Positions 23,293 through 33,780 of a stretch of 64,000 bases of DNA are shown piece by piece. The translations under genes were made by a program, and so were the position numbers. Source of the DNA: Brachionus manjavacas (Eukaryota; Rotifera; Eurotatoria; Ploima; Brachionidae); the NCBI GenBank assembly GCA_019054805.1, contig JAHQIY010000004.1:310001-374000 (forward strand), in the 5' to 3' direction. The notes under the pieces were generated by a model that did no database searches, was not told where the DNA came from, and saw nothing but the letters and a program-made list of their open reading frames with translations. Position 1 is the stretch's first letter, and each line of letters begins with the position of its first letter.

Positions 23293-26034
23293 ATGCTTTT
23301 TATTTTATTAATATTTTTTTTTTGCGAAAATACAATTGCTGATTTAAGATGTCCATTCGAGTCTTGTTCGAGCACTTATGATAGCAATGGATGCGCAATT
23401 TTATGCGAATCACAAGAATTTCCTTCTAAAAGTCAAATAATTGATAATAGAATATTTAAGTTGAGCTTCACCAATTTGAAAAATATACCCAAAGATGCAT
23501 TCGATGGCTTGGAGATAACCACATTGGAAATTGAATCTCAAAATCTGCAATTTGTTGATGAAAAAGCGTTCGCTAATGTTCAAAAACTAGACAATTTATT
23601 CCTCAGCAATGTGCAAAACTTTTCAATGTATTCAGACAAAATTCAATTATTATCTAACATGACTTTGGCATTTTCGGTGAAAAATGCCGGATTAACAGAA
23701 TCAAGTGTAATGTCTTTTTTGGAAAGCTTAAAAACATGGAAAAGGTTAAATCGTCTTTCAATAAACAACAATCATTTGGTCCGTTTTAATTACGATTTTA
23801 ATAGCTTTTTTCCGAATTTAAAAACACTCACTTTGTCACACAATTCAATTCAGACTTTCGATATCAAATGTCAGAATTTAAGTTCCCTTGACATGAATGG
23901 TAACCAAATAGCTAAATTAGACAAACAAATGTTTTTAAACATGCCCAGTTTACAAAATTTACAACTAGATTCGAACAAAATATCCAAATTATACAACGAT
24001 AGCTTTTCATCTACACAATTTCTAGTTTCAATCGATTTAGAAAACAACACAATTAATGACATTGAAGAAAACAGTTTTTGTAATTTAACATCTCTCAAGA
24101 GATTAAAGTTGTCCCACAACAACTTAAAATCGACTTTTCTTTATTGTCTTGAAAATGTGACATTACTGCATCTTTCTAATGTAGATTTCGATGGCGAAAT
24201 AGATCAAAAACGAATCGGGAACCCAATTAGTGCCTTTCTGCTGGATTTGTCTCACAACAAAATAAAAAAGATAAGACTAGAAAGAATGAACAAATTGAGA
24301 AAATTACTTTTGAGCTCGAATGAATTAAATGATTTGACCTTGGACACAATTCGAGCTTTTCCTAATTTAAATGAATTATTTATTTCAAAAAACAAGTTTA
24401 CCGAAGAAATTTTAGAAAAATTTAGCACTTTAAAAAAACTGACATACCTTTATTTATCAGATAATTATTTGTCGAAAATTAGGCCCAGTGATTTGAAGGA
24501 AAATATAAATTTGTACAAACTAGAAGTGGATCATAATCAAATAGAGCATGTTAAATTTGCGGCTTTAGAAAAAATGGGCATAGTGAACTTGGGAAGTAAT
24601 AAATTGAGGGAAATAAATGAAGAATCATTTTCCAATTTAAAATACCTAGATGAACTGTTCATTGATTCAAATAAGATAGAAAAAATACATGCAAAAGCTT
24701 TTGAGTTTAATGAGCTTCTTTTTAAATTAGATTTATCTAACAATTTTTTGACAACTACGCCTGATATTAGAATGCTATCATTTTTGAAAATTCTAAATTT
24801 GAATAACAACAAAATAGCCAACTTGCCAAACAATGCATTTGAACGATACCAGTGGGCACAAATTAGTATTTTTTCCAAAATAAGAATTGACTTGAGAAAT
24901 AACAATATAAGTAGCTTTTCAAGTAAATCATTTTGTACTCAGGATGCATGTTCATTGGGATATCTTGGCTTTGAATTGCTTTTAGACGACATCAATCAAA
25001 TGAACAAATGCATGCTTAGCCAAATAAAATCAGACAACACCAGAATTTGGTCAACTCAAAAGCCTAGCTGTGAACATTTGCTTATGGCCAAACGTGAAAA
25101 CATTAAACTAAATGGCGATATTTCGCTATGTCAAAATGTATCCATTGATTTAGATACGCAGTGCTACTCAAACTCGAAATTTAAATGTCCCAAAAGTGAA
25201 GAGTTAGTTAGGTATTCGACATGGATCACAGGAGATCCCCATTTATATTCGTACAAAAACAAATATGAGCTCTGTTCAACTGGCCAAGACGCAGTTTGTT
25301 TTCAATACGGAGATTTTCAACTGTTGTGTAGTGACTCTCATGCAGGAGGTGCGAATAAGCTAGCAACAGTTTTGGTTAAAGTGAAATTCATCTACAAAAT
25401 AGATGAATCTGTGAGTGTTTCATTTGAAGCAAATAGTAGCAGTTTTCCGGACCTTTTTGATAATGGCAAAACCATCATTAGCAAGAATATTGACAATTTG
25501 GCCCTATTAAACAATGCCAAAGACGGCATGAAAGTTATTTTTATCCCTAAAGCAAATACACACATTTTTATTTCAAGATCGAATTCTTATTATTCAATCA
25601 CACTCAGATCAACTCACGAAACTTATTCAAAGAGTACAGGATATATGTATGAAGGGTGTCGGTTACAGGACCAATCTAGTTCAACAATCCAAAAACAAAA
25701 TTTTCAGAATAAAAATTCTGAATGCGACTCCGAATGCTCAAGCATTGTGTTAAGTGCTAAGGATGAAAGCTTCCCAGAGGAAATAATTCGTGATGTGTGC
25801 CTATTTGATTGCTATGAAATCGGAATTAATTCAACATCAGTGATTAAAGCTTTGGTAGAAAATATAAAGACTTTCATTTCGAGCGATTCGAAGACAAACC
25901 CTGAGTCTACTTCAACATTGATCACCACAACTCTTACTAACCCAACAAAAGATAATAAGGGTTTTCATCTAATTGGAAATAAGTCGTTAAGATTCGGTTT
26001 GATTTTTATAACTATATTATTTATTTTTTATTAA
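23293..26034 (+). CDS. Secreted, probably GPI-anchored LRR protein with an RGM-like C-terminal half
   Basis: One uninterrupted frame of 913 codons starts at ATG. Residues 1-16 form a hydrophobic signal peptide. A cysteine cluster (RCPFESC) and about 18-20 leucine-rich repeats follow to about residue 560 (for example LDLSHNKIKKI and LNLNNNKIANLP). From about 640 the protein changes. TGDPHLYSY at 646-654 carries the GDPH motif of repulsive guidance molecules, where RGMs are cleaved. ATVLVKVKFIY (near 691), FPDLFDNGKT (near 715) and IFISRSNSYYSITLR align in order with the RGM C-terminal domain. CLFDCYEIG at about 836-844 matches the conserved CVFDxxxTG block near its end. A Ser/Thr-rich stretch and a terminal hydrophobic tail (about 901-913) suggest a GPI signal, as in RGMs. 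The usual RGM N-terminal domain is absent; LRRs take its place. The RGM assignment is by motif order and would need a profile search. A role in cell-surface recognition or BMP/neogenin-type signalling is inference. Confidence 0.85.
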   Translation: MLFILLIFFFCENTIADLRCPFESCSSTYDSNGCAILCESQEFPSKSQIIDNRIFKLSFTNLKNIPKDAFDGLEITTLEIESQNLQFVDEKAFANVQKLDNLFLSNVQNFSMYSDKIQLLSNMTLAFSVKNAGLTESSVMSFLESLKTWKRLNRLSINNNHLVRFNYDFNSFFPNLKTLTLSHNSIQTFDIKCQNLSSLDMNGNQIAKLDKQMFLNMPSLQNLQLDSNKISKLYNDSFSSTQFLVSIDLENNTINDIEENSFCNLTSLKRLKLSHNNLKSTFLYCLENVTLLHLSNVDFDGEIDQKRIGNPISAFLLDLSHNKIKKIRLERMNKLRKLLLSSNELNDLTLDTIRAFPNLNELFISKNKFTEEILEKFSTLKKLTYLYLSDNYLSKIRPSDLKENINLYKLEVDHNQIEHVKFAALEKMGIVNLGSNKLREINEESFSNLKYLDELFIDSNKIEKIHAKAFEFNELLFKLDLSNNFLTTTPDIRMLSFLKILNLNNNKIANLPNNAFERYQWAQISIFSKIRIDLRNNNISSFSSKSFCTQDACSLGYLGFELLLDDINQMNKCMLSQIKSDNTRIWSTQKPSCEHLLMAKRENIKLNGDISLCQNVSIDLDTQCYSNSKFKCPKSEELVRYSTWITGDPHLYSYKNKYELCSTGQDAVCFQYGDFQLLCSDSHAGGANKLATVLVKVKFIYKIDESVSVSFEANSSSFPDLFDNGKTIISKNIDNLALLNNAKDGMKVIFIPKANTHIFISRSNSYYSITLRSTHETYSKSTGYMYEGCRLQDQSSSTIQKQNFQNKNSECDSECSSIVLSAKDESFPEEIIRDVCLFDCYEIGINSTSVIKALVENIKTFISSDSKTNPESTSTLITTTLTNPTKDNKGFHLIGNKSLRFGLIFITILFIFY

Positions 26035-26388
26035 ATAATATATATCATTTAAAAATCATTAATTAATTTTTTTAAAAGTAATAAAATAAAAATCCAATTA
26101 ATTTTCGTTTTTTATGGCATTTTAAATTGAAAATGACTTAGCATCGTTGCATAATCATCGTGAATATTTAGAAGAACTGCTTTTAGATGAATATTTTCCC
26201 TCTATTAGTGATATTTTAGATAGGAAAAGTAGAATTAAGGCGAACATGGCTTAATTATACATAAAACTGATCAGAGTAAAATAAGTGACTTGTTTCTCAA
26301 TGAATTCAGTTTCGAAGAACTTATGTTGTATTTCAACAAGACCACATGGAAAAAAATGAAAACATTAATCTAATTAAAAATTGTTCTT

Positions 26389-26559
26389 TGTAAATGTCCA
26401 GTCTGTCGAGAATTGTGTCTTGATAATTCTAGTGAATGTGACCACTGCAAATATTGGTACCATTTCAAATGTGCTGAAGTTGGCGTTTTTAACAGAAAAG
26501 GTAAAAGTAAGACTTGGTCGTGTTCTAAATATGACCAATATTGTAATCAAACAAAATAA
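26389..26559 (+). pseudogene. PHD-finger fragment
   Basis: The frame reads CKCPVCRELC, then CDHCKYWYHFKC, then TWSCSKYDQYC before a TAA. The spacing C-x2-C, C-x2-C, H-x2-C and W-x-C matches a PHD zinc finger. Upstream (26130-26250) another frame reads HREYLEELLLDEYFPSISD, broken by stops. PHD fingers occur in ORF1 proteins of CR1-like LINEs, so this is more likely a TE remnant than a host exon, but no RT is adjacent. Confidence 0.55.
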
Positions 26560-26639
26560 TTAACCTTTTTCATCATTCATGACGATTTTATTAAAGTTAT
26601 TAAAACAAAAAAGTATACTCTAAAATAAAATATTTTTAT

Positions 26640-26800
26640 TCCACATATTCCGCAATAAATTCCGCAAAATAAAATTTAAATACTAAAATGCGGAATTCTG
26701 CGTTTTAGTAGGCCATATTGTAGAATAAAACACTAAAATTCAGTGCGGAATTCCGCAAAAATATTCCGCTTTCCGTATACCGCGTTTTAGGGGTAACCTC
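26640..26800. repeat. Cluster of GCGGAAT/ATTCCGC motifs
   Basis: At least five copies of ATTCCGC or its complement GCGGAAT lie in both orientations in about 150 bases, among TACTAAAAT and AAAACACTAAAAT. This looks like the paired ends of a tiny non-autonomous element, but the borders are not clear. Confidence 0.4.
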
Positions 26801-27838
26801 TATTAAATCATCAAACTCTTGTTGTTATTTATCGTCATCTAACCACCTGATCATATTTTTGATAAAGATTTTTTTCTTTAATTACAAGATTAGGAAAATT
26901 GTACATGTAATAAAATTTAGATAATAATTTAAATATTTTTTTAATTTTGAAAAGAATTTTGGACAGTTTTGGAAATTAGATAGTTAAACTGATAAAATAA
27001 ATGTCTTACCCAAAGACAATTATCTTGAAAACAAAGTAACTTTATAATATTTAAAAAGATGTCGCTTTTAAATATAAAATTTAGCTCAGGTCAAGTCAAA
27101 GATAAAGATATGATGATTGTGAATAAAATTTATAAAATATTGGGTTCGATTTTTATTCTCAATTTCAATTTGAATGAGTCAAAAATTTTTTTTTTCAAAT
27201 GAGCGCAATGAAGTTTTATCTTTAGTTCAAATAATTTTTTCTTTTTTCAAAATAGTATCTCTCGGTCTATCTTGATCCCTATAAATTAGATTTCTTGTAT
27301 AAAAAGAAGTTTCAAAATAAAATTTAAATTCTTTAATTTGAATTATATTAATTGAAATAATAAATAGAAATAAAATAATTGATTACCTTTAAATTTTATT
27401 TTTATCACATTTTCCTATTTAAAAAAAATAAATTAGCTACTGAAATAATTATTTCCCTATTTTTAATGTAACTTATTTATAATTAACTGTATTTTTATAA
27501 TTATATATCCTTTTTTATTTAACTTTTTATCGCCTTCGTGGCGTTTTTTGAATAATTAACAATTAATATTAAAATTTTTTATTCTTATCATTCTTCTTAA
27601 TTTTATTTCAAAAAACATTCATCTAAAAAGCAAAATAAAAAATATTATGTGTATAAATGGAAGCGACGAAGACGCTAAAAAATTAAAGCCTAAACTTTAA
27701 TAAAAAAATATCGTTCTATTGTTAAAAAATTTTATATAAATTTTTATGCTTAAAAGTCTAATTAGACAACAATCCAAAGGTTGATTTGTGTAAACATTCG
27801 AGGTTTATAATGAAACTAAAGCTATTTGATTAAAAAAA
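26801..27838. other. Intergenic, upstream of the transporter
   Basis: A+T-rich with no coding signal. The blocks at 27529-27545 and 27660-27690 contain CGCCTTCGTGGCG and AGCGACGAAGACGC, the only G+C-richer spots. They could be promoter-proximal, but nothing firm supports this. Confidence 0.3.
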
Positions 27839-29230
27839 ATGATTCAAAAAACAGAACTTAGAAGCAAAGTTTTTCAAGACACTAAAACAAAACCTGATGG
27901 CGGCTACGGCTGGATCATTCTTTTGTCTATTTCAGTAATTTAAAAAAAAATTTAAACAAAATTAAAAATATTCTTTTAAAACAAGCTAAATAATTTTATT
28001 CTAATCGGATGCATGTACTCACTTGGTATCATTCTGAAAGAAGTCAAAGCTGATTTTGCAATAAGTCAGAAAAAAGCTAACTTACTGCCAAGCTTTAACA
28101 CTGGCTTCATGTTTCTCAGTGGGCCCCTAACGTCCGCTTTAGCGGCTCAATTCGGCTGTCGAAAAGTCATAATGCTTTCTGGGCTAGTTCACAGTTCAAT
28201 GTATGTCATTTCACCTTTAATGCCACACTTTAATCTAGTCCTAGTCTCGTTTGGCATACTAGGAGGTATTTCTTACGGATGTACTTTTTTGACCGGCTTC
28301 AACATACTTGTCGAGTATTTCGACAAAAAATTGGGCATTGCAAACGGTGTAGCTGTGGCATCAAGTGGACTTGGTTCATTTGCCTTTGCTCCATTGACAG
28401 GACATTTGATCAAAAGCTATGGATGGAAAATTACAATGTACACAATGGGATCAATAACTTTTGTGTGTGTTCTTTTCGCAGCTTTTTTAAAACCGCTAAA
28501 AAGTGATCAAACAACAAAAGCTTTTGAATTAGAAAATTTGCACGATAAAAAAAATCTGGACAAAAAAGATTCAGCATTGGGAAATTTTTTCAAAGAGATT
28601 ATTAACTTTAATTTGTTAAGAGCAAACAAATCCTTTGCCTGTGTGGTAATAAGCAATTTTTTTGTATTTTTTGCCTTTTTCATTCCGTTCATTTACATTC
28701 CGATCCGAGCCCAAAATCTCGGAATCGAAAACTATGCATGGATTATTAGTGTAATAGGAATGGCCAATATACCTATTAGAATCCTATTCGGCTTTTTGTG
28801 TGATAGAAAGTTTCTCCGAGCCATTCATATGAACAGTTTTTGTCTGCTGCTAGCGTCGGTGCTGCTATTTGGCTACAATTATTTGGATAGCTTTACACTT
28901 CAAATTGTTTTTGGTGTTTTCTTTGCCGTACCAATGGCTGGCATTAACTGTTTGCCTACCAAGTATATAGTTGACGTTGCTGGTTCAGATAATTTTAGAA
29001 ATGCAAATGGAATAATTAATTTGTTTCGGGGATTTGGGGCTTCGCTGGGACCGTTTTTAGCTGGTTATTTTCTAAAATATTTTTTATGATTTAAAGAAAA
29101 TTCGATTTTTTTTCTAGGTACTCTATGCGAACAATTAAAAAGCGATTATTATGCTTTTGTTTTTTCAGGTTTTTCATTTTTAGTAGCTTTTTGTTTTAGT
29201 TTAATTTCAGGTATGATGATAAAAAATTGA
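27839..29230 (+). CDS. Monocarboxylate-transporter-like MFS protein (SLC16 family), 3 exons
   Basis: Exons 27839-27934, 27986-29063 and 29118-29230 join with GT-AG introns of 51 and 54 bases in phases 0 and 1, giving 1287 bases, 428 residues. Residues 19-25 read PDGGYGW, the hallmark at the start of the first membrane helix in SLC16 transporters. The middle exon carries most helices plus the loop motif GCRKVIMLSG (MFS loop 2-3 type). A central hydrophilic loop (QTTKAFELENLHDKKNLDKK region) separates the two six-helix halves. The second half contains GFLCDRKFLR. The last exon supplies the twelfth helix (FVFSGFSFLVAFCFSLISG). The length fits the family. It probably moves small monocarboxylates or related acids with protons across the plasma membrane; the substrate cannot be told. 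AATAAA follows the stop within about 15 bases. Confidence 0.88.
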
Positions 29231-29272
29231 AATAAAAATAAATTTTTAAATTTTTATTATTTATTTAATGTA

Positions 29273-30402
29273 CAGTGGTGTTCCGGATTTAGTAATTTAC
29301 GATAATTTACGTAAAAAACAGTAAATTTACCGAATTTTACGTAAAATATTGTAAATTTACGTAAATTTACAAAAGTAAAAAAACGTAAATTTACTTGATT
29401 TTACGTAAAATTTGGTAAATTTCGATCATTTTACGTAAATTTATGTAAAAAAAAAATGTCCAAAAAATTGAAATAATTTGGCACTTTTAAAAAAAATGAA
29501 TTTTTGTTATCCTTCAATATTTATATCCAAAATTATGAAAAAAAAAATTACCATAATTTACGTAAATTTTGGTAAAATGTAATCAATTTAATGGTAAAAA
29601 ATAGTAAAAAATGGTAAAAAATGATTATTTAAAATTTTAAATTAATTTGAAAAAAAATTTTATTTCAATTTTTTACGTTAAAAAAATATTATAAGTTAAT
29701 ATTGCAAACATCTCATAGAGAGCGCATCTGGGTATTTGAAATTGTTAAAGAGAAATACCAGGTCAAAAAAATCAGAGAAAATTCTAAGCTATTTCTAAAG
29801 ATTCTTCAAAAAATAAAAAAAAAATAAAAAAGCTATTAAATAATTTTTAAATCATTAATTTTTGAAGGAGCTTTAGAAATAGCTTAGAATTTTCTCTGAT
29901 TTTTTTGACCTGGTATTTCTCTTTAACAATTTCAAATACCCAGATGCGCTCTCTATGAGATGTTTGCAATATTAACTTATAATATTTTTTTAACGTAAAA
30001 AATTGAAATAAAATTTTTTTTTCAAATTAATTTAAAATTTTAAATAATCATTTTTTACCATTTTTTACTATTTTTTACCATTAAATTGATTACATTTTAC
30101 CAAAATTTACGTAAATTATGGTAATTTTTTTTTTCATAATTTTGGATATAAATATTGAAGGATAACAAAAATTCATTTTTTTTTAAAAAGTGCCAAATTA
30201 TTTCAATTTTTTGGACCTTTTTTTTTTTACATAAATTTACGTAAAATGATCGAAATTTACCAAATTTTACGTAAAATCAAGTAAATTTACGTTTTTTTAC
30301 TTTTGTAAATTTACGTAAATTTACAATATTTTACGTAAAATTCGGTAAATTTACTGTTTTTTACGTAAATTATCGTAAATTACTAAATCCGGAACACCAC
30401 TG
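29273..30402. mobile_element. Palindromic 1.1-kb MITE, copy 1 (TA target)
   Basis: The ends CAGTGGTGTTCCGGATTTAG are perfectly inverted and flanked by TA at 29271-29272 and 30403-30404, as for Tc1/mariner-type insertion. Essentially the whole element is one inverted repeat: each arm of about 500 bases is packed with TTTACGTAAA and GGTAAAA motifs and a block ending in GCGCTCTCTATGAGATG. There is no coding capacity. It sits about 40 bases past the transporter stop codon, so it may fall in the 3' untranslated region. Confidence 0.9.
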
Positions 30403-30404
30403 TA

Positions 30405-31300
30405 TGAAAAGTTAACCTATTCTGAGAAGAATTTTATTTTTATTTGATTTGTCTATTACTATTTAAAAAAAGCTACTAGTCAATTATAAATAAAAAAATC
30501 TATTTATTTTCCAAATATACCTAAAAACGGGTCCTGTTAAAACCCTGACCTCCATTTTTTTTGCAAAGCAAAGATATGAATATTTCTCTATTTTTTGAAA
30601 ACTAAATTATTTTTTCTTCAAAATTTTTATTTTTTGTGAAAATTGAATATTTTTTTATTTTTAGAACCTGACACCCTACTCACCTTCAATTTTACCAGCC
30701 CCCAAGTAATAACAACTGTGAATTTCAATTGAGGGATCTAAGATGTTCTGGAGTAAAGGATTTTGAGTTGACATAAGCACTCATTTGTAACTAAATACCA
30801 CTTAACTAGCTCTTTAACACCATTATTCATCTGTTTATCATATCTATTAAACCATTCATTTAAGATGTCTTATCAATTAATATGTTCATTCATATAAAAT
30901 GTGATGTATAAGCAAATGGAGTTTGTTACTCTGATTTACAAAGTTTGCAATAAAATATTAAATTTTTGTGAACCGCATAGAATGCTGAAAAATATGTAAA
31001 AATTAATGTCTTCCAGAATATTGAATTTCCAATGTAGATGAATTTCTTGGAAACAGCCTTCTCTTTTGACAATTCAATCATCTTCTAAAAGCTATACTCA
31101 TTTTCAACATCTGTTACTCCAGATAAATGAATTTTTTCATTTATTTTTATTTTTCGATTCTTGAAGAATTTTCTTGACTTTTCAAAATTAGGATTTTTTT
31201 CTTCTTAACTTGATTTTAATTCACTCTTAGCATCACTTTCGACCTCAGTTTGTTCAGCAGTCTCTTTTGAACATAAATGGACAAGGTTATTAGGTTTTTC
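30405..31300. other. Intergenic, no clear feature
   Basis: The minus strand around 31100-30950 has stretches that read like decayed coding sequence (SKEKAVSKKFIYIG), but with stops and no known motif. Nothing else is supported. Confidence 0.35.
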
Positions 31301-31356
31301 ATTGAAATCTCCTTTCCTGATTATGGAGTTGAACTAATGCACAACGCAGCTCGATT

Positions 31357-31833
31357 TTATTTATGACTAAAACATGTCCCACAAGTCGTTTTTCCGCAAT
31401 CATTGCAAGTAAAATTGGACTTGTTCTCATTGCACAATCTAACCTGGCATTTTTTTCTATCACTGTATATTGATTTTTTTGACGATGGTGGCGTTGTCGT
31501 GGTGGCTGAATTGGAGACACGTTTTCTGAAAGAAGATGGAGTACTCGGAATATTGGGTGTTTTAGGTGCCCTTGTTTTGGTCGATGAATTTTCTACTTTT
31601 TCCAAAATCTCATCCACTAGTTTTTTCAAAAAAGTTTGTCTTTTCAGAAATACTTTTTTTTATGCGAGAAAATAAAATTTTATTTTATTCAAAAACATAA
31701 TTTATTTATTCATTTTTACGTAGTTTTTGGGTCTAGAAGGAATTAAGTCAAATAAAAAAATAAAAAAAAAGTTATAGTCTTTAGAATGGACAAAAGGGTC
31801 AGAAAAACCCGACGGGCTTTCTAGTGTTAATTA
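31357..31833 (-). pseudogene. piggyBac transposase C-terminus with adjacent terminal repeat
   Basis: At 31629-31357 the minus strand encodes a Ser/Thr/Pro-rich linker. A cysteine-rich end follows (KKCQVRLCNE, FTCNDCGKTTCGTCF), the C-terminal zinc finger that closes piggyBac transposases. At 31800-31833 the minus strand starts TTAACACTAGAAAGCCCGTC, a piggyBac-like terminal repeat next to a TTAA. The catalytic domain is absent between them, so this is an internally deleted copy. The opposite end below 31357 was not located. Confidence 0.65.
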
Positions 31834-31910
31834 ATTTTTTTTCTTAAGCTGGTAAATAATCCATTAAATAGAGTAAAAATATTAATGTTCAAAGATTTAA
31901 TTGTTTTTAA

Positions 31911-33780
31911 GGGTCTATTGCGTTATGTGATCACTGGTTCACATAAAAGGTGAACCAACTTACCCAACCTAAATAGGTGATCTGTTGTGTTCACTTATTA
32001 GGTGAACCAAAAATATGTGTTCAAAAAAAATTATTTCGAAAATCAAAATTTATTTTTTAATTTTTTTGAATTATAGGTGAGCCAAAAAAAAAATAGGTGA
32101 GAAAATTATTAGTCATGTAAAAAAAAATAAGCGAGCCAAAAAAAAATTTTTTTATTGATTCTTATGCTTGGCAGTAATGTGTCTCTTGAGACCATTTTTA
32201 TCAAAATAATTTCCACAAAAATCACATTTTATAGGTTCTTTTTGCTATTTAAAGTCATTTTTACAATTTCTTCTGTAGATGAAGAAAATTTGTTTTCATA
32301 ATTTTTTTTCAATAGTTAAAGCCTGACGCTTAACATCAGATATTTTGACATTTTTCAAACTTTCATCTAAAGTTTTGGAATTTTTTTAAAATAAGATGAC
32401 TATTTATTACAGTGGTGTTCCGGATTTAGTAATTTACGATAATTTACGTAAAAAACAGTAAATTTACCGAATTTTACGTAAAATATTGTAAATTTACGTA
32501 AATTTACAAAAGTAAAAAAACGTAAATTTACTTGATTTTACGTAAAATTTGGTAAATTTCGATCATTTTACGTAAATTTATGTAAAAAAAAATGTCCAAA
32601 AAATTGAAATAATTTGGCACTTTTTAAAAAAAAATGAATTTTTGTTATCCTTCAATATTTATATCCAAAATTATGAGAAGAAAAAAATTACCATAATTTA
32701 CGTAAATTTTGGTAAAATGTAATCAATTTAATGGTAAAAAATAGTAAAAAATGGTAAAAAATGATTATTTAAAATTTTAAATTAATTTGAAAAAAATTTT
32801 TTATTAGGTTGGTTATAATTTTTCAAACACTTAAAGGGTGAAAAATTAATTTTAATTTTCTTTAATTTTTATTATTTTTGTTGAAAGGCAAAGATTTAAG
32901 TAGAGAGCGCATTTGGGTATTTGAAATTGTTAAAAGAGAAATACCAGAAAATTCTAAGCTATTTCTAAAGCTCCTTCAAAAATTAATGAATTTATTTTTT
33001 TTTATTTTTTGAAGAAGCTTTAGAAATAGCTAAGAATTTTCTCTGATTTTTTTGACCTGGTATTTCTCTTTAACAATTTCAAATACCCAGATGCGCTCTC
33101 TATGAGATGTTTGCAATATTAACTTATAATATTTTTTTAACGTAAAAAATTGAAATAAAATTTTTTTCAAATTAATTAAAAATTTTAAATAATCATTTTT
33201 TACCATATTTTACTATTTTTTACCATTAAATTGATTACATTTTACCAAATTTTACGTAAATTATGGTATTTTTTTTTTCATAATTTTGGATATAAATATT
33301 GAAGGATAACAAAAATTCATTTTTTTTTAAAAAGTGCCAAATTATTTCAATTTTTTGGACATTTTTTTTTTACATAAATTTACGTAAAATGATCGAAATT
33401 TACCAAATTTTACGTAAAATCAAGTAAATTTACGTTTTTTTACTTTTGTAAATTTACGTAAATTTACAATATTTTACGTAAAATTCGGTAAATTTACTGT
33501 TTTTTACGTAAATTATCGTAAATTACTAAATCCGGAACACCACTGTAAAGCTAAAATTTTGAAAAATCAAATTTTTATTTACTTTGTCATAATTTTTTTG
33601 GTAAGTATCATTTTAGGCGAACACAATTTAATTTAGGTGATCATTTTGAAAAAAATTTTAATTAATTAGTACACATATTTTTGGTTCACCTAAAAAGTGA
33701 ACACAACTGATCACCTATTTAGGTTGGGTAAGTTGGTTCACCTTTTATGTGAACCACTGATCACATAACGCAATAGACCC
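31911..33780. mobile_element. Outer TIR element carrying a nested palindromic MITE
   Basis: The ends GGGTCTATTGCGTTATGTGA are inverted copies of each other and continue for about 70 bases with GGTTCACATAAAAGGTGAACC and CCTAAATAGGTGATC. The flanks GTTTTTAA and ATTTTTAA are an 8-base duplication with one difference, suggesting a hAT-type insertion. The element shares TAGGTGAACC/GGTTCACC motifs with the repeat unit at 36.6-49.2 kb. A second element (32410-33545) is inserted in it. There is no transposase. Confidence 0.8.
32410..33545. mobile_element. Palindromic 1.1-kb MITE, copy 2 (TA target)
   Basis: It has the same ends and interior as 29273-30402 and is flanked by TA at 32408-32409 and 33546-33547. 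The central part differs by small indels and a replaced loop segment near 32805-32900. The close similarity to copy 1 indicates recent spread. Confidence 0.9.

Noticed and set aside
24537-24905. Antisense open frame of 122 codons inside the LRR gene
   Set aside because: It is the shadow of the regular LRR codon pattern on the other strand.
31403-31675. Plus-strand open frame with many Val and Gly
   Set aside because: Shadow of the piggyBac C-terminal frame on the other strand.
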